Below, piece by piece: positions 52,246-59,370 of a stretch of 64,000 nucleotides of DNA. This stretch comes from Prevotella sp. Its GTDB lineage: Bacteria > Bacteroidota > Bacteroidia > Bacteroidales > Bacteroidaceae. Under the pieces are notes generated by a model that was given only the letters and a program-made list of their open reading frames with translations, searched no databases and had not been told where the DNA came from. Location: the NCBI GenBank assembly GCA_017619375.1, contig JAFZSL010000039.1:45974-109973 (forward strand). The letters are read 5' to 3'. The first letter of the stretch is position 1; the number at the start of each line of letters is the position of its first letter. Made by a program: the position numbers and the translations under genes.

Positions 52246-55200
52246 CTATCTCACCACCTTGCGCGTGCGTGTTGTCCCATCGGACATGACTGTCTTCTCC
52301 AGACAGACACCGGCCGGGGCGACCAAGCGTTTTCCCGAAAGAGAGAAATATTCCACACGCAAGGGTGTGCCATCGGTTGTTGCTGCTCTTATTCCGTTGG
52401 TGTCGTCCACCACCTTGATGATGCCAGTGGTGTATAGTTCGCTGGTATCCCATGCCAATCCCGCTCCGGGCGTTGCGGGCATGATTTCAGCGAACTGCCC
52501 AGAGAGGTTGCCTTTGACCGTCATCACACGGAAGGTGGTGCCAACGGCTGGCGACTCATCAAACTTCCCCCCGGCGAGTTGGAGCATCACACCCTCCAGC
52601 AGCGTCATGTTGCCATTCACCACAAGGGTGTTGCACGTCTGTTGGTTGGCGGGAATGCTGACGATGCCTCCACTCTGCACGACCAATGTGGACGCCAGGG
52701 TGAGGCTCTTTCCATCCACCACCTCGTCGCCCGGTTGGATGGCTCCGTCCTCCCTCACCGTCACGGTTCCAGCGATGGTGCCACGTCCCGCCAAGGTGCC
52801 AGAGGCATTGACGACAACGGCGCCCTTGCCGTTGTTCTTCCCGTTGACGACGAGTTTTCCACCGTTGATGTTGGTGTATCCACTGTAGATGTTGGTGCCT
52901 GTGAGCCTCCAAATGCCATCGCCCTCCTTGACGATGTTGGTCGTCCCGTCATATTTTGAAGCCGTGTTGCTGGCGCAGTTGTCGATGACGCCATTGAATG
53001 TCTCATCAGTGTTTGCCCCACCCACGTGCCATGTCATGGTGTGCCCGGCGGTGTTTTTGCTCGACCCGCTGAGGAACGTCCCGGCATCACCACTGAGACC
53101 TCCAAGGTAGAGTTCGCCGTTGGTGGACCAATAGATGACACGTGTTTTTCCCTTCAAATAGATGGAGGCGTTGGGCATTCCCCGGTAACTGTTGTTGTTG
53201 AACATGAGTTGCGACCCATTGTTCGAATCTCCTATGCCGTTGGCTACCAGCGTGCCATAGAAACCTCTCCAGTCACCGTTGATGTATTCACGCACCCAGT
53301 TGATTTCCCATTCCACGGTGCCGGAACCTGTCACGTTGCTCTTGATGGAGCAGTTGCGACAGAAATAGACCTTCGAGTAAGTATCCGGCATCACCTCGAT
53401 GGGGAAGTCGTAGGTGGCATAGGTGTCGTTGGGGTCTTGCGTACGGAACTCCCCTCCCGCCAACACGAGTTTGGAGGCACCGAGTTTGCAGATTTTGTCA
53501 GGCCACATCGTGGAGACGCCATTGAGTTTGAGCACGCCATTTTTGACGATGGTGGCCCCGCCGTAGTTGAAGAAGTCCTTTGTCTTGGGGGCCAAGGTTC
53601 CGGCACCCGTTAGCACGATGCCACCCTCTCCTTCCATCTTCCCGCTCATGGTGACAGTGGTCCCGGCGTTCTGGATGTTGAATTCCGTGTCCTTGTAGAC
53701 GACCGCACTGCGGTTGGTCGACGTGGTGCCGCCGATGTATCGCCATGAGCCGCCATACCACACCCAATTCTGGGCATATTCGAGGCTTGCCCCCATAGAA
53801 CTGGCAACGCCTCCGTTCTTCAATGTGGGAAGCACCACCTCACCACCTCTGACCACCGTTGCCCCGGTGTAGTCGTTGTTGGTGGCCAGGGTGAGTTTGC
53901 CATTACCCGCCATGTTCACCGATGCCGTGCCGGAAATCTTCCCTGTCCCTGTGAAGGAGATGTTGCCGTCACCCTTGACGACTACTGCCTTCGGGGCTAC
54001 AGCGACGGGTAGCGCCACCTTGGCGTCACCTTGCAAGGGGAAGAGCACGTTGCCGCCATCAGCATACACACCTTCCTCCCAAGCCTCCGTCGTGGTGTCC
54101 CAGGTGTTGTCGCCACCTTTCCAAGTATAGTCGGCCTGGTAGTTGTCCACATCCACCATCTCCACCTGTTCCTGCATGGTTTTCACGTTGGCGGAGGCGT
54201 ATTCCGACTTCATGTCACCCTTGACGGCGCATACGCGCACCTTGTAGGCCGTGGCAGAAGCCAACCCCTCGTTGAGGGTGTAAGAGGTGGCATCGGCCTG
54301 TGTGCGTCCAACTTCCACGAAGTTGCCATCTTTCTCCAATTCCACGACAAAACCCTCCTCGCCTACCGTCCAGTCTCGCCATTCAAGAGTGACGGAGGTA
54401 GGTGTGGCGTCGGCTTGTTGGAGAATCTGGGGTGCCCTAAGGAAAGCGTCCACCGTCTCGCCGGAGATGCTGTTGATGTAGTTCTCTATGTTGGCATAGC
54501 CGTTGGCGGCCTTCGTCATGGCATCGTTTTTCGTGGGGTCGGTGCCGTTGGCACTTTCCCACCAGTCGGGCATTCCGTCCTTGTCGGTATCCACACGGCC
54601 GTTGCCACCCCAAACTTTCCATGTGGATGGCTTCCCATAAGGCAACACGTCCTCAGTGGAGATGATGACACCGTCGGTACCGAGCGAGAGGCATTCGTCC
54701 ACCATGTAGCAGTCGGTGTAGTCGCGGTAGGGCAACGATGCTCCCACGGTGGGCAGCACGTCTTCGAGCAGCGTCTGGGCGCTGACGATGTCAAGCGCGG
54801 GATAGGGATAGGGGGCGGGCCGGAAGGTGGGGCCTCCCTCATACTCGTTCTGGGGGATGAGATAGGGATTGAACACTCCGTCCTTGTTCTTGTCCTGCCA
54901 GTTGTCGTCGGCATAGATGTTGAAGTCGCTGTTGGCCGAAGTGCAGGCATTGCCTCCTCCTGCCGGTCCGTTGATGAAAAGATTGCCCTGCGTGTTGGCG
55001 AAACTCTTCCCCTGAGAGTCGCCTCCCATAAGGTAGCATCCGTTTTTCCAGTTGTACACGATGTTGTTCACATACTGGTGGATGCCTTTCACCTTGTTGT
55101 TGCGCGTGGCGTTGTCGCAGTAGAAATTCCTATACAGGGTGATGCTGTCGGCTTGCATGAGTCCTCCGGCGGAGTGCGTGAGGAGTCCCTGGCCGAAGAC

Positions 55201-55737
55201 ACAGTTCATCAGTGTGATACTATGGAGGTCTCCCTTCCCATCGGGATTGATGGAGAACACCTCGTCGAGTCCCCATGCGAAGGAGCAATGGTCGAAAATC
55301 ATGTTGGTGCCGTTGGAGATGCCGGCGCAGTCTTTCCCCGACGAACCTCCCTTGCCCATCCTGAAACGCATGTGGCGCACGATGATGTTGGATGAGCCGG
55401 AGAACGACACACCATCGCCATAGACGGTGATGCCCTCTCCCGGAGCGGTCTGACCAGCGACATAGAGGTTTTTGGCAAAGACGATGCGGCTGTTGATATT
55501 GATGACGCCAGCCACATCGAATACGACGATGCGGTTGGACTGGCTCACGGCGTCGCGTAGCGAACCCGCCCCGTCGTCGTTGAGATTGGTCACATGATAG
55601 ACGCTGCCGTTACGTCCGCCGATGGCGAAACGCCCCCATCCTTGTGCACCAGGGAAGGCGAGTTGCTGCGCCGTTGCGGTGAGCGAGAGCAGTGCTGCAA
55701 GCATGCTGACAATGATTTTTGCTTTAGTAGGTTTCAT
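52246..55737 (-). CDS. Secreted PL1-like polysaccharide lyase with beta-strand repeats and sorting tail
   Basis: A 1163-residue secreted protein. Signal peptide (about 1-23), then a right-handed beta-helix of pectate-lyase type (about 25-430): FPGAQGWGRFAIGGRNGSVY, VTNLNDDGAGSLRDAV, RHMRFRMGKG and MIFDHCSFAWGLDE. A calcium-binding linker DTDKDGMPDWWE follows, then a fibronectin-III-like domain (about 445-525), then autotransporter-associated beta-strand repeats (about 545-1060: NNDYTGATVVRGGEVVLP, GTNIYSGYTNINGGKLVVNG). The C-terminus (SLSGKRLVAPAGVCLEK, RKVVR) looks like a type IX sorting tail. It probably degrades pectin-like glycans at the cell surface; the exact substrate is not shown. 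Confidence 0.82.
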   Translation of the reverse strand: MKPTKAKIIVSMLAALLSLTATAQQLAFPGAQGWGRFAIGGRNGSVYHVTNLNDDGAGSLRDAVSQSNRIVVFDVAGVININSRIVFAKNLYVAGQTAPGEGITVYGDGVSFSGSSNIIVRHMRFRMGKGGSSGKDCAGISNGTNMIFDHCSFAWGLDEVFSINPDGKGDLHSITLMNCVFGQGLLTHSAGGLMQADSITLYRNFYCDNATRNNKVKGIHQYVNNIVYNWKNGCYLMGGDSQGKSFANTQGNLFINGPAGGGNACTSANSDFNIYADDNWQDKNKDGVFNPYLIPQNEYEGGPTFRPAPYPYPALDIVSAQTLLEDVLPTVGASLPYRDYTDCYMVDECLSLGTDGVIISTEDVLPYGKPSTWKVWGGNGRVDTDKDGMPDWWESANGTDPTKNDAMTKAANGYANIENYINSISGETVDAFLRAPQILQQADATPTSVTLEWRDWTVGEEGFVVELEKDGNFVEVGRTQADATSYTLNEGLASATAYKVRVCAVKGDMKSEYASANVKTMQEQVEMVDVDNYQADYTWKGGDNTWDTTTEAWEEGVYADGGNVLFPLQGDAKVALPVAVAPKAVVVKGDGNISFTGTGKISGTASVNMAGNGKLTLATNNDYTGATVVRGGEVVLPTLKNGGVASSMGASLEYAQNWVWYGGSWRYIGGTTSTNRSAVVYKDTEFNIQNAGTTVTMSGKMEGEGGIVLTGAGTLAPKTKDFFNYGGATIVKNGVLKLNGVSTMWPDKICKLGASKLVLAGGEFRTQDPNDTYATYDFPIEVMPDTYSKVYFCRNCSIKSNVTGSGTVEWEINWVREYINGDWRGFYGTLVANGIGDSNNGSQLMFNNNSYRGMPNASIYLKGKTRVIYWSTNGELYLGGLSGDAGTFLSGSSKNTAGHTMTWHVGGANTDETFNGVIDNCASNTASKYDGTTNIVKEGDGIWRLTGTNIYSGYTNINGGKLVVNGKNNGKGAVVVNASGTLAGRGTIAGTVTVREDGAIQPGDEVVDGKSLTLASTLVVQSGGIVSIPANQQTCNTLVVNGNMTLLEGVMLQLAGGKFDESPAVGTTFRVMTVKGNLSGQFAEIMPATPGAGLAWDTSELYTTGIIKVVDDTNGIRAATTDGTPLRVEYFSLSGKRLVAPAGVCLEKTVMSDGTTRTRKVVR

Positions 55738-55767
55738 TTTTTATGATTAGTTGGTTTTCTTTTGCGA

Positions 55768-55775
55768 CAAAGATA
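55768..55775 (-). promoter_or_regulatory. -7 box for the PL1-like gene
   Basis: Minus-strand TATCTTTG then TC, about 30 bases upstream of the ATG. Confidence 0.5.
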
Positions 55776-56008
55776 CGAAGCCTTCGGAACAGCATGTTTT
55801 CCATGCCGGGAAGGAGATGCTTCACAACAAGTAGCAAAGATACTGGTTTTTATCGAGAGAAAAAAAGAAAATGCACTTTTTTTCAAAACAAAAGCAACGA
55901 CCCAACTTTCGCAAGTAGGGCAATGTTCAATTTGTTATACCAATCGTTTTGTGCGTCAAAGACGGCAAGAATGGCGGTGAGCACTCTCCCCTTTCCCTGC
56001 AATGCCTG

Positions 56009-56043
56009 TTTTTAATTGCGTCAATTAATCGAGGGTATGAATC
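56009..56043 (+). repeat. Border repeat, copy 1
   Basis: A 35-base element: TTTTAATTGCGTCAATTAAT then CGAGGGTATGAATC. It differs from copy 2 by one base in the TGCGTC/TGCTTC segment. It lies in the 55738-56499 gap, whose left part (55776-56008) shows nothing else. Confidence 0.8.
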
Positions 56044-56076
56044 TGTGTTGATTGTGTCCGGACCTCTTGGCTTTTG

Positions 56077-56177
56077 TACGGACATACATGAAGTAAGTCC
56101 CTACAGGAAATGGCGCTTTTTGCACCGGGGGCTTATGGTCTGTGTGCACGTAGGGACTTGCTTTATGCATGTCCGTA
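56077..56177. repeat. Long imperfect inverted repeat between border repeats 1 and 2
   Basis: 28-base arms (56077-56104 and 56150-56177) match at 25 positions when the right arm is reverse-complemented (TACGGACAT.CAT.AAG.AAG then TCCCTAC), around a 45-base centre. It could fold as a large hairpin. No transposase is encoded. Confidence 0.7.
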
Positions 56178-56204
56178 ACGGTCGTAAACCGTCGTGGCCG
56201 TGAT

Positions 56205-56239
56205 GTTTTAATTGCTTCAATTAATCGAGGGTATGAATC
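56205..56239 (+). repeat. Border repeat, copy 2
   Basis: TTTTAATTGCTTCAATTAAT followed by CGAGGGTATGAATC; 196 bases after copy 1, and 260 bases before the stop codon (plus-strand left end) of the 407-residue gene. Confidence 0.8.
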
Positions 56240-56414
56240 TATAGGCATCAACCAATATCGCCATTATGAGCGAGGTGAAGTGCCCAATGTCTCAAACGGC
56301 AGAATGATACGCTCCATCATGAATCCCAAGGTGAGGCTGGAGATGGTGGAGAGTTCCAAGAATGAACTAAGCCAGCAGGAATACGATAAGAAAATCAATA
56401 ATATTATAAATTGA
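56240..56414 (+). pseudogene. 3' remnant of a plus-strand gene
   Basis: The frame that crosses border repeat 2 continues with protein-like sequence (GRMIRSIMNPKVRLEMVESS then KNELSQQEYDKKINNIIN) to a TGA at 56412-56414, and a canonical plus-strand terminator starts at the next base. There is no convincing start codon after the repeat. I read this as the end of a gene whose 5' part was replaced by the repeat insertion. Confidence 0.4.
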
Positions 56415-56449
56415 CGAGAGTGGATGCCTAAAAATCCACTCTCGCTTTT
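56415..56449 (+). terminator. Intrinsic terminator
   Basis: An 11 bp perfect stem CGAGAGTGGAT (56415-56425) and ATCCACTCTCG (56434-56444) with an 8-base loop, followed by CTTTTTG. It directly abuts the stop of the plus-strand remnant. Confidence 0.85.
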
Positions 56450-56499
56450 TGCTATTGTATACAACAGATTCCCGAAATAGTTTTAAGGGTCTTGGACAA

Positions 56500-57723
56500 T
56501 TATCGTGGAACATTTGTTCGCATAGCCAGAGCTGTTGCCTCACCCACCATAAACAATTCTCCGAGTTTATAATGTCGCTTACGCTTTTTCCCCACTGTAT
56601 TACCGGCGATTTCAGCAGTACGGAGCAACTCGTAACGCATTTCCCAATCGCCCAGATAAGTGGCGGTGCCGAGAGCAAAAGCACATCCACCAACACTGAT
56701 ACCATAGATTACGATGCCTGCATCACCCGATTTCAGGCTGAATTTCGGGTCTTTGTTCGAGTATTCTTTGATGCCTGCTATCCGTGTTCCCATGACTGTT
56801 TTCTCTTTCCAGAACGTTTTTTTCATCAATTCATGCTGTTCATGGGCAAAGACAGGATCAATGAGTGAAAGATATGAGCAGTTCAAGGCGGAATAAGTAC
56901 CCAGTACCTGCATGCGCTTCAATCTACGGCTGGCACCAGGCAGTTTGCCTGCCAGTAGGCCGGTACGTTTGTCAATCCATTTTGTCTTGGCGTTTTGTAG
57001 CCAGCGGTTCACGGTCTCGTCGTATTCTCCATGATAGAGTTTGCCATAATTATGCAAAGCGACAATGGGAACCAGCATGTCGGGCAAGAATATCGGTGTT
57101 CTTGGGAATGACAAAAGGTTCAAATCATATTGGCTCTTTAGCATACGTCTATTGAGCGCCTCACAGCAACCATGCAATTGAGTATCGAAGCGAACATCTC
57201 TACAGATAAGTTTGTAATTACTAATCATCCATGCCAAAATGCTAAGATAAGTCATATGGCTCTTATTGCCATCAAGTGACGCCATGGCATCCTCTCCCCA
57301 TTTCATTGTGTCATATTCTCTCATGGTAGGTGTATCCACCATTCTAATGAGTTTTTCAATCTGTTCGATGCTATACGCCTTTTTCTCAGGATAGAGTATG
57401 CTGATGTTTGTTAGTGCATGTGTCAGCATCGAACAGCAGTATATGGCCCATTGTCCTTGAAATTCTCTCCCGATAAATGTAGGCATATACGAGATGAGTT
57501 CTTCCGGGTCTCTGATGATTTGTTCGCAAAGCCAGTTGGCACGTTCTAAGATATCGTCTTTCTCTTCATCCCATGTACTTCGGTCTGCTTTAAAAGGATA
57601 ATTCTCTGGCTTTGAACCTGTTGCTGCTATATGCATCGGCAGCGTAGACATCCACATGGCTCCCTTACCCATCATCCATATAAGGCCTTTGCGTCCTAGA
57701 ATGCTTTTCAAGTTTGATCTCAT
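56500..57723 (-). CDS. Unrecognised helical protein, 407 residues
   Basis: No signal peptide is evident (MRSNLKSILGRKGLIWMMGK). The sequence is rich in aromatic residues, His and Cys, with long predicted helices (DDILERANWLCEQIIRD, MTYLSILAWMISNYKLICRD) and a Gly-rich late part (DAGIVIYGISVGGCAFALG). The helical-repeat feel with conserved acidic and aromatic positions would fit an (alpha/alpha)-barrel, but I cannot name a family. Border repeats lie on both sides (copies 2 and 3), so it may have come in as a unit. Base composition is lower in G+C than the neighbours. Confidence 0.65.
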   Translation of the reverse strand: MRSNLKSILGRKGLIWMMGKGAMWMSTLPMHIAATGSKPENYPFKADRSTWDEEKDDILERANWLCEQIIRDPEELISYMPTFIGREFQGQWAIYCCSMLTHALTNISILYPEKKAYSIEQIEKLIRMVDTPTMREYDTMKWGEDAMASLDGNKSHMTYLSILAWMISNYKLICRDVRFDTQLHGCCEALNRRMLKSQYDLNLLSFPRTPIFLPDMLVPIVALHNYGKLYHGEYDETVNRWLQNAKTKWIDKRTGLLAGKLPGASRRLKRMQVLGTYSALNCSYLSLIDPVFAHEQHELMKKTFWKEKTVMGTRIAGIKEYSNKDPKFSLKSGDAGIVIYGISVGGCAFALGTATYLGDWEMRYELLRTAEIAGNTVGKKRKRHYKLGELFMVGEATALAMRTNVPR

Positions 57724-57748
57724 AAAAACTTGTTTTGCTATATTTATG

Positions 57749-57782
57749 TTTTAATTGCTTCAATTAATCGAGGGTATAAATC
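57749..57782 (+). repeat. Border repeat, copy 3
   Basis: The same element as copy 2 with one change (GTATAAATC for GTATGAATC). It sits in the 66-base gap between the two minus-strand genes at 56500 and 57790, 25 bases upstream of the start of the former. Confidence 0.8.
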
Positions 57783-57789
57783 CAAGAAC

Positions 57790-58260
57790 TTACCATTTCA
57801 AGAATTTTCTTAACAGAATGATTTCCCCATTATCTATACTGAAATACCATTCTTTCAATCCGTCTTTTCCTAAGACAGGAAATATGTCATTTTTGTTAGG
57901 TGGTGGAATACAACTTACTGTTTTTGTGTGGCTGTCAGCCATTTTTGTTATCATATCTTTGGAACTTGAACGGAAAAGAATTGTTACGTTGCCTTTGGTG
58001 GTATAGCCTAAAATATTAGAGTTATAACGCAATTTATTAGATAAAATGGCAGATACGTATATTGTGACAATGTTGTTGCTGTTATTATTTGCAGAAACAA
58101 TTATATAATCTTCATTATCCACATCACTTAATACCATATTTATGATAGAATCTAACTGAGCGGAGCAGATGGTGTACTCATCCAGTTTCATGGTATTCTG
58201 CCCATTTCCTACAGTGGATATGAAAACAATTAGAACAATTGTGATTATTGTTTGTTTCAT
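57790..58260 (-). CDS. Small exported protein of unknown function
   Basis: A 156-residue protein with a signal peptide (about 1-20, ending VGNGQ). The mature part is beta/alpha with an Asn-rich loop (SANNNSNNIVTIYV) and a C-terminal pattern GLKEWYFSIDNGEIILLRKF. It is A+T-rich (well above neighbouring housekeeping genes) and lies between border repeats 3 and 4. No family was recognised. Confidence 0.6.
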   Translation of the reverse strand: MKQTIITIVLIVFISTVGNGQNTMKLDEYTICSAQLDSIINMVLSDVDNEDYIIVSANNNSNNIVTIYVSAILSNKLRYNSNILGYTTKGNVTILFRSSSKDMITKMADSHTKTVSCIPPPNKNDIFPVLGKDGLKEWYFSIDNGEIILLRKFLKW

Positions 58261-58265
58261 TCTAA

Positions 58266-58295
58266 AAATGCTTCAATTGATCAAGTGTATAAATC
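58266..58295 (+). repeat. Border repeat, copy 4 (degenerate)
   Basis: AATGCTTCAATTGATCAAGT then GTATAAATC: clearly related to copies 1-3 but with several changes. It lies 5 bases upstream of the start of the gene at 57790. Confidence 0.6.
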
Positions 58296-58385
58296 TCAAC
58301 AAATCCATCTATGTCTGCGTTCCCGATGGTGGCATTACACTCAATGTCTGGCGGGTGAAGTAGGCTGAGGTCTACATCCGTTACC

Positions 58386-59144
58386 TTAGTCCAAAAGGTC
58401 GCGCCATTGTCCGGGTAGTTCAGATGCCTGCTCCGTTGACTTGATGTCTTTGCCGTCGGCTGTGCGCAAGGTGTATTGGTTTTTTACGCCATTGGCGGCA
58501 TATTCCTTCGGGTCGGTGATGACTGTCAGTTCCTCCAGACATTTCAATTGCCCGTTCTCCCAAGTGCTTTTGGAGTAGGAGACATTGCACCAAGAGTTGC
58601 TGCCGCCTTCATACACCATTTTGGTCTCGGGGTGAATCGTGAAGTTTTGCAGCGAAGGTTCACCTAACTTACCGACACGTTTGAACTCCTTGGCAGAAGT
58701 ATCCCATAGAAGCAGTGTACTGTAAGTGCGTGACTCGCCCGGACCGACGAACATATCGGTATAGCCGTCGAAGTTGGCGTCAAGGAAATACACGGGGCAT
58801 TCATCACCGCGAGGAGCCACCAGTCCATCCTCGTCGGTTACAGTTTGCATTTCTTTGTCGTCATAGAAAATCTGGATAGAAGAGCCTTCTTCATTCACCT
58901 CGACTCGCAGATGGTCGTCACTGAAAGGACAATTAGCCAGTGTGACGAAACCATTGTGGTCGACACCGATTTCTGGTGCTTTCATGAAGGTGTCGACAGG
59001 TGCCTCTGCAGCATCTGCTTTAGTTGCTAAGGCGGCAGCTATGCTGTTTTCTTTCTTACACCCAGCCATAAAGGCCATACAGATAATCAATGTGAGCCCG
59101 ATGGTATAGGTTACGGCTTTTCTGATCAGGTTGGAAGTCTTCAT
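58386..59144 (-). CDS. Lipoprotein with FG-GAP/XAC2610-like domain
   Basis: A 252-residue lipoprotein with lipobox FMAGC (Cys at about residue 29). The middle contains the phrase VYFLDANFDGYTDMFVGPGE then SRTYSTLLLWD, like XAC2610-type and FG-GAP calcium-binding repeats that compare stored and measured values. The C-terminus ends in a Trp/Asp-rich patch (LPGQWRDLLD). Its role is unknown. Its upstream region has only a weak TACCTTAG -7-like element. Confidence 0.7.
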   Translation of the reverse strand: MKTSNLIRKAVTYTIGLTLIICMAFMAGCKKENSIAAALATKADAAEAPVDTFMKAPEIGVDHNGFVTLANCPFSDDHLRVEVNEEGSSIQIFYDDKEMQTVTDEDGLVAPRGDECPVYFLDANFDGYTDMFVGPGESRTYSTLLLWDTSAKEFKRVGKLGEPSLQNFTIHPETKMVYEGGSNSWCNVSYSKSTWENGQLKCLEELTVITDPKEYAANGVKNQYTLRTADGKDIKSTEQASELPGQWRDLLD

Positions 59145-59313
59145 TTGATGATAACTATAAGTAATGGTTCTGATTTTTCGCAGCTAAGGTAGTGATATTT
59201 TCTCAACCTACAAAGTATCTGATGTTTTTTTGTCATGTTATTCTTGAGTCTTACCCAGAACCTCTTCAGCGGGAGGCATAGGAGAAATAGGAAAAAAAGG
59301 AATAATAGGAATC

Positions 59314-59347
59314 AAAAAAATCCTCCCCAGGGCGGGGAGGATTTTTT
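59314..59347. terminator. Bidirectional intrinsic terminator
   Basis: A 14 bp stem AAAAAATCCTCCCC (59315-59328) and GGGGAGGATTTTTT (59334-59347) with a 5-base loop. On the minus strand it ends the 876-residue gene. Confidence 0.9.
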
Positions 59348-59370
59348 GATAGTGATATCTGACAAAAGCC

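Noticed and set aside
52058-52888. 276-codon plus-strand frame across the palindrome cluster and the lyase gene end
   Set aside because: Its N-terminal part is translated palindromic repeat and the rest is antisense to the sorting-tail region.
54031-55395. 454-codon plus-strand frame opposite the PL1-like gene
   Set aside because: Composition is that of an antisense frame (V, G, H-rich) with no signal, while the minus-strand protein has clear domains.
56009-58295. The four border repeats as a CRISPR array
   Set aside because: Spacing is irregular (196, about 1540 and about 520 bases) and genes lie between them; no cas genes and no short uniform spacers.
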